Assembly (NCBI GenBank): GCA_044228875.1
Contig: JBGAUA010000003.1
Coordinates: forward strand, 1 to 64,000
Source of the DNA: Epilinea sp044228875
GTDB lineage: Bacteria > Chloroflexota > Anaerolineae > Epilineales > Epilineaceae
Reading direction: 5' to 3'
DNA: 64,000 nt
Below the pieces are notes generated by a model. The model was not told where the DNA came from. It saw nothing but the letters and a program-made list of their open reading frames with translations, and did not search any database. Shown here piece after piece: positions 43,141 to 50,741 of the stretch (the stretch's first letter is position 1; every line of letters begins with the position of its first letter). The translations under genes and the position numbers were made by a program.

Positions 43141-43325
43141 CCCCGGCCTCCGCCCTGCAGGGCCGAGCCCACCATCCCCAAGGTCAGCCAGGCTGCCACC
43201 GCCAGCAGGGTCAGTCCGGCCACCGCGTTTACCGCGGCCAGTCCCGCGCCGGCCACCCAAAGCACGGCCAGTAGCAGAAAAGCACCCACCACCTGCCGCG
43301 GGGCCCAGGCCAATCGCTCGTTCAT
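43137..43325 (-). CDS. Small two-helix membrane protein
   Basis: This 62-residue protein has two hydrophobic helices (about 14-32 and 35-52) and a glycine-rich tail. ATG 43325 is well supported by AAGGAG 8 bases upstream, and the stop overlaps the next start, so it is very likely translated. No family is recognised. It sits between a sugar transferase and a LysM membrane protein and may be a small partner of one of them. Confidence 0.7.
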   Translation of the reverse strand: MNERLAWAPRQVVGAFLLLAVLWVAGAGLAAVNAVAGLTLLAVAAWLTLGMVGSALQGGGRG

Positions 43326-43389
43326 CCTTCGCACTCCTTAACATTGTGCTCTTGTGCAACATGCCGATCGGCTGGCATCCGACCAGGCT

Positions 43390-44823
43390 TCAGCGACCCA
43401 CCAGACGCAGAACCTTGGCTGCGGTCCGGAGCAGGATCCAGCCGTCCAAGAGCAGTGAACGGTGCTTGATATAGTACAGATCGTACTGCAGTTTGAGAAG
43501 CGCGTCGTCCGTGGACGCGGCGTAGTCCTGGTGGACGGCCGCCCAGCCCGTCAGCCCCGGCGCCACCGCGTGGCGGGCGCGGTAGAAGGGAATGACCTCC
43601 GCCAGCCGGGCTACGAACTCCGGCCGCTCCGGCCGCGGCCCGATCAGGCTCATCTCCCCGCGCAGGATGTTGAAGGCCTGCGGCAACTCGTCCAGGCGCG
43701 AGCGGCGCAGCCAGCGCCCCAGCCGGGTGACCCGCGGATCCGCGGCCGCCGCCCACCGCGGCCCCGCAGCCTCAGCGCCCGGCTGCATCGTCCGCAGCTT
43801 GTAGAGGGTGAAGGGCCGCCCTCCGCGACCGAGCCGCGTCTGACGGAAGAGAATCGGCCCCGGGCTGTCCAACCAGATCAGGGGGGCCAGAAGCGGCAGG
43901 AGCAGCGCAAGGAAGGCCAGCCCGCCGAGGCCGGCGACGATGTCGCCGGCCCGCCGTCCCAAGCGGTACAAGCCTCTGGACTCCGGAAGACTGAGCGGCA
44001 GAACCACCGCCCATTGCTCGCCGATATGCTCCACCGGCACGCGACCGGTCAGCTGCTCGTAGAGCAGGGGCATGGGGGTGAGCGCAACCCCTTGCTCCTG
44101 GGCATCCAGCACGGCACGGAAGAGGCCGGCCTCCATGCCGTGGGTAATGGCCAGCACCACCTCTGTGACACCCAGATCACGAATGCCGGTCAGGAGGGAC
44201 TCGCGGCCGCCCAGGACCGGGAGATCCGCCACCTGGCGCCCGGCCAGTTCCGGGTCGTCGTCGATGAAGCCGACCACCTCGTAGAGCGGCGCCGCCTCGG
44301 CGCGGACAGCCGCCAGGATCGTCCGTCCGGCCTCGCCGGCGCCGACGATGATCAGCCGCGTGCGGAAGGCGCGGCGCTCGACCACCGCCAGGAAGGCCAG
44401 CCGCCAGAAGGGCAGGGCGAGTGCCGAACCCAGGGCGAAGAAGACCGCCACGTGCCGGACCAGGGTCCAGGGCGGGGGGATGAAGTAGGCAAGGGCCCAG
44501 AGGAGCAGCAGCTGGCCACCGACCGTCAACGGACCCACGAAGGCCAGCAGGCGGCGACGGGGGCGTCCCAGCTCGTAGAGGCCGTTGGCCCAGGCCAGGG
44601 CCAGCCAGAGCGGCAGAAGCAGAGCCAACCAGCGCAGGTACTCGCCCGCGAAGGGCCGTTCCGCCCAGTTCCACCCGGAGCGCAGACCGCCCATGCGCAG
44701 GGCAAGCGCGAGCAGGGCCGCCAGCAGAAGGAAGTCGCCGCCGGCAAGGATGGCCTGACGGCTGCGCCGGTCCAGGGGGAGAAAGGATGGCGCGTTCGCC
44801 GCCGCCGCGGGCGCGGCGCTCAA
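43390..44823 (-). CDS. Undecaprenyl-phosphate sugar phosphotransferase, second copy
   Basis: This 477-residue paralogue of the enzyme at 9103 starts glycan assembly on undecaprenyl phosphate. It has four N-terminal membrane helices, a Rossmann domain (LIIVGAGEAGRTIL, about 160) and FIDDDPELAG. A hydrophobic hairpin leads to the catalytic domain: FRQTRLGRGGRPF, KLRTMQPGAEA, RRSRLDELPQAFNIL, EMSLIGPRPERPEF, and GLTGWAAVHQDYA with a substituted end. I place the start at TTG 44823, which overlaps the stop of the upstream glycosyltransferase (TTGA). The ribosome site is weak, so the start is less sure than the product. Confidence 0.85.
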   Translation of the reverse strand: MSAAPAAAANAPSFLPLDRRSRQAILAGGDFLLLAALLALALRMGGLRSGWNWAERPFAGEYLRWLALLLPLWLALAWANGLYELGRPRRRLLAFVGPLTVGGQLLLLWALAYFIPPPWTLVRHVAVFFALGSALALPFWRLAFLAVVERRAFRTRLIIVGAGEAGRTILAAVRAEAAPLYEVVGFIDDDPELAGRQVADLPVLGGRESLLTGIRDLGVTEVVLAITHGMEAGLFRAVLDAQEQGVALTPMPLLYEQLTGRVPVEHIGEQWAVVLPLSLPESRGLYRLGRRAGDIVAGLGGLAFLALLLPLLAPLIWLDSPGPILFRQTRLGRGGRPFTLYKLRTMQPGAEAAGPRWAAAADPRVTRLGRWLRRSRLDELPQAFNILRGEMSLIGPRPERPEFVARLAEVIPFYRARHAVAPGLTGWAAVHQDYAASTDDALLKLQYDLYYIKHRSLLLDGWILLRTAAKVLRLVGR

Positions 44824-45839
44824 AACGCGTCCCGCCGCCGCGTGGCGCGGGTCGCCGGCGCGTCCAGGGCCTCCCGCCAGAAGCCCAGCCCCCATGAAAG
44901 ATGCATGCACAACAGGACGGGCGGCAGCAGGCACACGTCACGCAAGGCCGCCCGACGCCGCAGCTGCCAGGCGGCTGCCAGCAGGGCCAGCAGGTAGGCC
45001 GCCGGGAGCGTCGCCAACCAGAGCCGCAACGCCGGTCGGATGACGGCCAGGAACAGCGCCAACGACAGGAAGGCGACCCACAGCGCTGGCAGCAGCTGCC
45101 GCCAACGCAAGGAGCCGCGGTGCTTGCGCCAGGTGGCGGCCCGGCCCCGGCCGTAGCCCCAGTACTGGCGCACCAGGCCGGCGGCGCTGCCACGGGTCAG
45201 GGTGCTGCTGCGGATCGCCGGGTCCAGCCACACCGTTCCGCCGGCCGCGCGGATGCGCAGGGCCAGCTCGTAGTCCTGGTTACGCTCCAATGCCTCGTCA
45301 AAGCCGCCCAGGCGCGCGAGCGTCGCGCGCGGCCAGGCGCCCAGGTAGACCGTGTCCACCGGCCCCACCCCGCCGCGGCGGAAGGCGGCGTCGCCGGCGC
45401 CCAGAGGATGGGTCCAGGCCAGGGCCACCGCCCGACCCCAGGCCGTCGCGCCCCGCCCACGCAGACCCCCGCCCACGCAGTCGGCGCCCGTGGTATCGAG
45501 GGCCGCAAGGCAGGCCGTCACGTAGTCCGGGGCCGGCAGGGCATGGGCATCGAGGCGCAGGATCACCGCGCCGCGGGCGGCGGCCAGGGCGGCGTTCAGT
45601 CCCGCCGGCGTGCTGCCGGCGGCATTGTCCACCCAACGAATGGGGCAGTCCGCACACCGGCGCTCGTCGGCCAGGGCCACTGCCCTCGTCGCCCCGTCCC
45701 CCGGCAGGCCGGCAACGAGAATCTCCAGTCCCCCTGCCGGCCGCTCGCCGGCCAGGAGGGCGTCCAGGCAGAGGCCGAGGACCGCCCCAGCGTCACGGGC
45801 GGGAATGATCACCGAGACAGCAGGCGCCGTCGCGCTCAT
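44820..45839 (-). CDS. Family 2 glycosyltransferase, membrane-associated
   Basis: This 339-residue protein has a GT-A domain (about 1-230) with VSVIIPARDAGAVLGLCL, the acidic DAHALPAPDYV (DxH-like metal site), a VGGGLRGRG segment and ERNQDYELALRIRAAGG. At least two C-terminal membrane helices follow (about 255-310), as in ExoA-type succinoglycan glucosyltransferases. It overlaps its neighbours on both sides (ATGA and TTGA), so it belongs firmly to the glycan operon. Donor and acceptor are unknown. Confidence 0.85.
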   Translation of the reverse strand: MSATAPAVSVIIPARDAGAVLGLCLDALLAGERPAGGLEILVAGLPGDGATRAVALADERRCADCPIRWVDNAAGSTPAGLNAALAAARGAVILRLDAHALPAPDYVTACLAALDTTGADCVGGGLRGRGATAWGRAVALAWTHPLGAGDAAFRRGGVGPVDTVYLGAWPRATLARLGGFDEALERNQDYELALRIRAAGGTVWLDPAIRSSTLTRGSAAGLVRQYWGYGRGRAATWRKHRGSLRWRQLLPALWVAFLSLALFLAVIRPALRLWLATLPAAYLLALLAAAWQLRRRAALRDVCLLPPVLLCMHLSWGLGFWREALDAPATRATRRRDAF

Positions 45840-47080
45840 CGGCGACCGACCGCGATCCCTGATTGCCGCGGCGCCGCGGTCTGCGCGCGCCGGTAGACCG
45901 CGTCCGTGGCCCGCGCGGCATGATCCCAGGTCCAGGCCGCGGCCACGGCCAAGGTCTGGGATTCCAGCCGCCGCCGCCAGGCTGAATCGGCAAGCAAGCC
46001 GGCGAGGCCGGCCGCCAGGGCTGCCGGGTCTCCAGGCCGCACCAGCAAGCCGCCGCCGTCGGCAAGGGCCTCCGGCAGGCCGCCGACGGCGGTGGCCAGC
46101 ACCGCCCGCCCGCGGCCGCGTGCCGCCGCCAGCACCGCGCTCATGTCGATGTCGCGGTAGGGCAGCACCACCAGGTCCGCGGCGGCGAAGGCCATGTCTC
46201 GCTCCGCCCGCGGCAGGTAGCCGCTCTGGAAGTCGACCGCTGCCGCGCCGCCGGCCCGATCCACCCGCCGCTGCCAGTCCGCCAGGGCGGCCGCGCCGCC
46301 CGCCACCGCCCCACGGACCATCAACCGCGCCGCCGGTAGGCCGGCGCGGACCGCCGGCCAGGCATCCAGGAGCTGGTCCAGGCCCTTGTAGGGACGCACA
46401 TGGCCCAGGAAGAGCGCCAGGGGGACCGCGGGGTCGATGCCCAGGACCATCCGCGCGGTGACGCGGTCGACGGGCGTCGTCACCGGATCGGCCGGCATGG
46501 GCACGACGGTCACCGGTGGGGCAGCCGCTCCCAGAAGGTTCGCCATGCGCTGTCGCGAGACCTCGCAGTGGACGATCAAGGCCCCGGCGCTGCGGTAGAG
46601 CCGACGCCAGACCACGGCCTGGCCGGCATGCCTCTCGTGGGGCAGGACGTTGTGCGCGGTGTAGACCGCGGCCCGGCCGCGAGCCCGGGCGACGGCCAGG
46701 GACGCAGCATCGACCAGCGGCGCCAGGCTCCATTGCTGGTGGAACACGCCACCCCGCCCCCGGCGATTCTCCAGCCGCCGCAGGGCGACCAGTTCCAGCG
46801 GATAGGTCAGGAGGCGGGCCAGGCGGCGTGGCAACGGTCGCGATCGCAGGAGGCCGGCGGCCCGGCTCGGCCCGGACAGCCAGGGAGCAAAGGCGGTCAG
46901 GACCTCGGCGCATTCCGGAGCCTGGGCCCGGTCCGCCAGCAGCGGCGCGGCGGCGAAGGTGACACGCCAGCCGGCGCGCGTCATGGCCTCGGCCAGGAAC
47001 CGGTCGTAGTCGGGCACCTGGTGGGCGGGATCCACCATCAGCACCCGCCGGATGCCGGACGGCGCGGTGGCAGCGGCCAT
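45836..47080 (-). CDS. Family 4 glycosyltransferase
   Basis: This 414-residue GT-B protein has an N-terminal acceptor domain (RRVLMVDPAHQVPDY, HQQWSLAPL, YTAHNVLPHE) and a C-terminal nucleotide-sugar domain (LALFLGHVRPYKGLDQLLDAW, ADLVVLPYRDIDMSAVLAAA, ATAVGGLPEAL). The usual EX7E pair is replaced by a DM-S-A-V-L arrangement, as in a known GT4 subgroup where the first Glu is lost. ATG 47080 follows a weak AGG site, 7 bases after the previous stop; the 3' end overlaps the next gene by ATGA. Confidence 0.85.
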   Translation of the reverse strand: MAAATAPSGIRRVLMVDPAHQVPDYDRFLAEAMTRAGWRVTFAAAPLLADRAQAPECAEVLTAFAPWLSGPSRAAGLLRSRPLPRRLARLLTYPLELVALRRLENRRGRGGVFHQQWSLAPLVDAASLAVARARGRAAVYTAHNVLPHERHAGQAVVWRRLYRSAGALIVHCEVSRQRMANLLGAAAPPVTVVPMPADPVTTPVDRVTARMVLGIDPAVPLALFLGHVRPYKGLDQLLDAWPAVRAGLPAARLMVRGAVAGGAAALADWQRRVDRAGGAAAVDFQSGYLPRAERDMAFAAADLVVLPYRDIDMSAVLAAARGRGRAVLATAVGGLPEALADGGGLLVRPGDPAALAAGLAGLLADSAWRRRLESQTLAVAAAWTWDHAARATDAVYRRAQTAAPRQSGIAVGRR

Positions 47081-47087
47081 GGTCGCT

Positions 47088-48245
47088 TCAGCCTGTCCGC
47101 TCGGCCAGGATCGTGTGGTAGAGGGAGGCCAGCCGCCGTGCGGCATGGCCCGGCGAGCAATGCAGGCCGACATGGCGCCGGGCGGCCTCGCCCAGGCGGC
47201 CGGCTTGCTCCGGGTTGTCCACGAGGGCCAGCAGCCGCTCGGCCAGCTTGTCGGGGGAGCGCGGTGGGATCAGAAGGCCCGTCTCGCCGTCCTTGACCAC
47301 ATCCGGCACGCCGCCCACCCGCGAAGCGACCACCGGTCGCGACAGGGCCATCGCTTCCAGAAGCACCACCGGCAGGCCCTCCTGCCGCGAGGGCAGCGCC
47401 ACCAGATCGCTCGCGGCCAGGAGCGAGGGCACGTCGGCACGATAGCCCAGGAAACGCAGGACACCCTCCAGTCCCAAGGCCCGGGCCTGAGCCTCCAAGT
47501 CCTGCCGCAGAGGCCCGTTGCCGGCGACGAGGAAGCGGGCCTGCGGCCGGAAGGTGTGCACCACCTGCGCGGCGATGAGAAAGTCATCGATGCCCTTCTG
47601 CGGCGAGAGCCGCCCGATCAGGCTGATGACCGTGGCGTCCAGCGGCAAGCCCAGCCGGGTGCGCACGGCCTGGGGGTCATCGGCTTCGGCGGCGATACGA
47701 TCGACATCGATGACATTGGGCACCAGGACCACCCGCCGCTCGTCCAGACCACGCGCCAGGAGCATCCTGCTCTGGTCGCGGGAGACGGTGACGACCCGGT
47801 CCGCGAGGCGCAGGAGGAACAGATCGATGGCCCGATACAGCCGCAGGCGGCGGGAGGTGCCGGTATGCAGATGCACCGTGGCCACCCAGGGCAGGGCCCG
47901 GTCGGAGCGCCGCGCGGCCAGACCACCCAGGATGTTGCTCTTGTAGTCGTGGGTATGCAGCACGTCGGCGCCGCTCCCCTGCACCCGCCGGGCCACCCGG
48001 CGGGCCAGGCCCAGGCTGAACGGCCCGGGGTCTTCCATCTGCTCCGCCTCGAGGCCCCGCTCACGGGCGCGCTCCAGCCAGGGATGCAGCTCCGACCCGC
48101 CGTCCGGAGCGCGGTAGAGCGCCAGGATACGGGTGGCCACGGCGTAGTCCCGCAGGGCGTCCACCAGCAGCAGCAAGGCCTGCTCCGGCCCGTAGGACTG
48201 GGTTGAGCTGCGAACGTTGAGCACGGCCAGCGGCGGGCGGTTCAC
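47088..48245 (-). CDS. Family 4 glycosyltransferase with intact EX7E motif
   Basis: This 385-residue GT-B enzyme has the N-terminal LNVRSSTQSYGPEQALLLLV and a HTHDYKSNILGG acceptor segment. The C-terminal half has ISLIGRLSPQKGIDDFL, FLVAGNGPLRQDL, and the catalytic EGLPVVLLEAMA (EX7E), with VASRVGGVPDVV and GLLIPP. These are the standard GT4 donor-site motifs for UDP- or GDP-sugars. It starts with GTG 48245 inside the stop of the upstream glycosyltransferase (GTGA). Its product likely feeds the enzyme at 45836-47080. Confidence 0.9.
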   Translation of the reverse strand: MNRPPLAVLNVRSSTQSYGPEQALLLLVDALRDYAVATRILALYRAPDGGSELHPWLERARERGLEAEQMEDPGPFSLGLARRVARRVQGSGADVLHTHDYKSNILGGLAARRSDRALPWVATVHLHTGTSRRLRLYRAIDLFLLRLADRVVTVSRDQSRMLLARGLDERRVVLVPNVIDVDRIAAEADDPQAVRTRLGLPLDATVISLIGRLSPQKGIDDFLIAAQVVHTFRPQARFLVAGNGPLRQDLEAQARALGLEGVLRFLGYRADVPSLLAASDLVALPSRQEGLPVVLLEAMALSRPVVASRVGGVPDVVKDGETGLLIPPRSPDKLAERLLALVDNPEQAGRLGEAARRHVGLHCSPGHAARRLASLYHTILAERTG

Positions 48246-49399
48246 GCGGCGGCCCTCCGCCGATGGTCCAACGCCGCCAGCCAGTGGTCGTACTGGTCCT
48301 GGAGCGCCGCGGCATGCGCTTCGATGCTGAAGCGCTCCCGCGCCAGCGCCTGCCCGGCCGTCCCCATCCGTGCCCGACGGGCCGGATCCGTGATCAGGCT
48401 TCGAATGGCCGCGGCCAGCGCCGCGGGATCACGCGGCGGCACGAGCAACGCCGTGCTCCCGTCGTCCACCGCCTCGGCCACGCCTCCCACCCGCGTGGCG
48501 ACAACGGTCCGTCCCGCCGCCTGGGCCTCGAGCAATGCCAGGGGCAGGCCCTCGATGTCCGAGCCGAGGACCACCAGGTCGCAGGCGGCGTAGAGACGTG
48601 GGAGGTCGTCGCGCTGACCGAGGAACTGCACCCGGTCGGCCAGGCCGGCCGCCGCCGCGAGGGCCGGCAGCGTCGCGGTCAGGGGACCGTTGCCGGCGCA
48701 TAGGAGCCTCGGTCGCGGGAGGCAATCGGCCAACAGGACCATGGCGGCCAACAGGTCCGCGTGGCGCTTCTGGGGGTGGAGCCGGGCCGGCGTGAGGAGC
48801 AGCAGGTCATCGAGGGCCAGGCCCAAGGCGGACCGTGCGGCGCTGCGATCCTGCCCGCCGAAGGTCTCGAGCCGGATGCCGTTGGGCAACACCGCCACCC
48901 GACGGGGGTCGATGCCCTGGCGAACCAGCCAGGCGGCGTCGGCAGCGGAGACGGCCAGATAGCGTTGGCCGGGAAGGCGGTCCAGCAGCCGATCGGCCAG
49001 GCGGCGCGCCCGACCGGGCGCCAGGGGTCGGCAATGTTCGTGGGCGATGGTCAAGGGCAGGCCGGCCATGCGGGCGGCCAGGCGGGCATAGGGCGCCACG
49101 CGGCTGTAGAGCGGGGTCTGGACGATGGCTGCCCCGCTGGCACGCAAGGCGGCGGCCAACGCGAGCACCGCCCCCCCGTCGCGAGGGCCGCGCAACCGAC
49201 CCAGCACATGGACGGGAACGCCCATCGTCCGCGCCGCAGCCACCGAAGGGCCCTCGTCCCGGGCGCAGATGAGAACCGGACGGTAACGGGTGGGGTCGAG
49301 CCGCCGCCAGCCGTCCAGCGCCAGGCGTTGGGCGCCGCCCTGCCCGAAGTCCAGGAAGACATGGGCCACGGTCACCGGAACGCCCGGCACGGCGTTCAC
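48242..49399 (-). CDS. Family 4 glycosyltransferase with intact EX7E motif
   Basis: This 385-residue GT-B enzyme, the same length as its downstream neighbour and possibly derived by duplication, has VAHVFLDFGQGGAQRLALDGW, IAHEHCRPL, LLLTPARLHPQKRHADLL, LLCAGNGPLTATLP, and catalytic EGLPLALLEAQA (EX7E) followed by VATRVGGVAEAV. It begins at GTG 49399, overlapping the stop of the SMR-like carrier gene. The order carrier, GT4, GT4, GT4, GT2, sugar transferase suggests stepwise building of one repeat unit. Confidence 0.9.
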   Translation of the reverse strand: MNAVPGVPVTVAHVFLDFGQGGAQRLALDGWRRLDPTRYRPVLICARDEGPSVAAARTMGVPVHVLGRLRGPRDGGAVLALAAALRASGAAIVQTPLYSRVAPYARLAARMAGLPLTIAHEHCRPLAPGRARRLADRLLDRLPGQRYLAVSAADAAWLVRQGIDPRRVAVLPNGIRLETFGGQDRSAARSALGLALDDLLLLTPARLHPQKRHADLLAAMVLLADCLPRPRLLCAGNGPLTATLPALAAAAGLADRVQFLGQRDDLPRLYAACDLVVLGSDIEGLPLALLEAQAAGRTVVATRVGGVAEAVDDGSTALLVPPRDPAALAAAIRSLITDPARRARMGTAGQALARERFSIEAHAAALQDQYDHWLAALDHRRRAAA

Positions 49400-49770
49400 G
49401 AACGGAAGACCATGGCCACGCCGATGATGATCACCACCACGCCCAGGACCCGCTCAAGGGAGATCGTCTCCCCCAGCAGGTGGTGCGCGCTCAGGAGCAG
49501 CGGCAGGTAGCCCAGGGCCAACAGGGGATAGGCCCAGGACAGAGGCTCCCGCGACAGAACCCGGGTCCAGAACAGGGCGGCGACGAACGCGAGCCCATAG
49601 CCTCCGGTGAGCGCCGGAATGGTGAAGGCCTTCCAGAGCCCGGACAGGGAGAACTGCATCTCGCCGCCCATCTGGTTGGTGCCGTGCTTCATCAGCAGTT
49701 CGGCCACCTGGCCGATGGCGATGGCGACCAGCAGCAGCGCGAAGCTCCCCCAGCGTTGATCGGTTGGCAT
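49396..49770 (-). CDS. Small EamA/SMR-like membrane carrier
   Basis: This protein of 124 residues has four membrane helices (about 8-30, 47-65, 72-92 and 98-122) and the layout of the small multidrug resistance and ArnE/ArnF flippase subunits, including a conserved membrane Glu in QVAELLMKHG and a GVVVIIIGVAMV last helix. Its place at the head of a glycosyltransferase operon favours a lipid-linked-sugar carrier over drug export. I chose ATG 49770; a GTG at 49803 that overlaps the methyltransferase stop would add 11 residues and is also possible. Confidence 0.75.
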   Translation of the reverse strand: MPTDQRWGSFALLLVAIAIGQVAELLMKHGTNQMGGEMQFSLSGLWKAFTIPALTGGYGLAFVAALFWTRVLSREPLSWAYPLLALGYLPLLLSAHHLLGETISLERVLGVVVIIIGVAMVFRS

Positions 49771-49799
49771 GGTTCTTAGGGTCTCCTGTGATTGCGCGC

Positions 49800-50558
49800 T
49801 CACGCGACGCTGGATGATGGTGAACGACGCGCCGTGGCGATGACCGACAATCCGAAGGGCAGTCGATGGCCCGCGGCGATCCAGCGTCGCTCGACGTCGA
49901 GCACCGCGATCGCCAGCCGGTTTATCGGTTCTGGCGGGATGGTCAGGTCACGCGCCGGACCGGCCGGTGTGAAGCGCTCAGCGAAACGCCAGAGGATGGC
50001 CGCGCCGAGAAGCAGGCCGTTGGCGTAGGTCAACCGTTCGACCTCGAAGCCCGCCTGCCGCAGGCGATCCGCCAGCAGATGGGCGTTGTAGCGCTCGCGC
50101 GTGCCTACCTCGTCATCATGGCGGCCGCGCAGCCAATCATAGGCCGGCACTTGGATGAGCAGGCGCCCGCCCGGCCGAAGGATACGGTGGAATTCACGCA
50201 ACGCCGCCAGGTCGGAACCCACGGCCTGATGGTACACCACGTCCAAGGAGCTGACGCTGTCGAAGCTCTCCGACTTCAGAGGAAGCGCGGTGACCGTCGC
50301 CTGGCAGCGCTGCCGTATGCCGCGCCGCCCGGCCCAAAGGAGTGCATCGCGGTAGAGATCCACCGCGACCGCCGCCGGCGCTTCCGGCCGCGCCCGGGCC
50401 AGAGCCGCCAGCCAGCCGCCCGTGCCGCAGCCGGCGTCCAGCAACTCGCCGGGATCTCCCGTTCCCAGGAGCAGGCCCATGGCGGTCGCGCGCATGCCCA
50501 GGTACCACCAATGCAGATCCTCTACGCGGGCCAGGGTTCGATAGGCGGCTTGATTCAT
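49800..50558 (-). CDS. Class I SAM-dependent methyltransferase
   Basis: This 252-residue methyltransferase has a Rossmann core with the SAM motif I LLDAGCGTGGWLAAL, acidic AVAVDLYRDAL (motif II), LPLKSESFDSVSSLDVVYH and HRILRPGGRLLIQVP (post-motifs). The N-terminal HWWYLGMR is typical of glycan or lipid-associated members. A C-terminal hydrophobic segment (GLLLGAAILWRF) may contact the membrane. It is the first gene of the minus-strand glycan operon and probably methylates a sugar or lipid intermediate. The methyl acceptor is unknown. Confidence 0.87.
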   Translation of the reverse strand: MNQAAYRTLARVEDLHWWYLGMRATAMGLLLGTGDPGELLDAGCGTGGWLAALARARPEAPAAVAVDLYRDALLWAGRRGIRQRCQATVTALPLKSESFDSVSSLDVVYHQAVGSDLAALREFHRILRPGGRLLIQVPAYDWLRGRHDDEVGTRERYNAHLLADRLRQAGFEVERLTYANGLLLGAAILWRFAERFTPAGPARDLTIPPEPINRLAIAVLDVERRWIAAGHRLPFGLSVIATARRSPSSSVA

Positions 50559-50610
50559 CGCTCAGAGATCTGCCTTGTCGCCGGGACCTGCAGGGGCTGT
50601 CGTGCCGGCT

Positions 50611-50619
50611 ATCTTATCA
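50611..50619 (-). promoter_or_regulatory. Candidate extended -10 of the minus-strand glycan operon
   Basis: On the minus strand TGATAAGAT is TG, one base, TAAGAT, about 52 bp before the methyltransferase ATG. It lies beside the opposing promoter at 50632-50660, so both arms of the locus diverge from the same 180-bp region. Confidence 0.4.
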
Positions 50620-50631
50620 TCGCCCCCATCT

Positions 50632-50660
50632 TTGACCACCCTTGGGCCGGATCCTATAGT
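50632..50660 (+). promoter_or_regulatory. Strong promoter of the plus-strand glycan genes
   Basis: TTGACC (50632-50637) and TATAGT (50655-50660) are exactly 17 bp apart. This is the closest match to a textbook sigma-70 promoter in the window, about 82 bp before ATG 50742. Confidence 0.75.
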
Positions 50661-50741
50661 CTGCGCGGTGGCTTCCTTCTCGCATCCAGCAGGCCTCGCC
50701 CGCTCTCGGCCAGGGCCTTCAGCTGTCTTCTCGTCGAAGTC

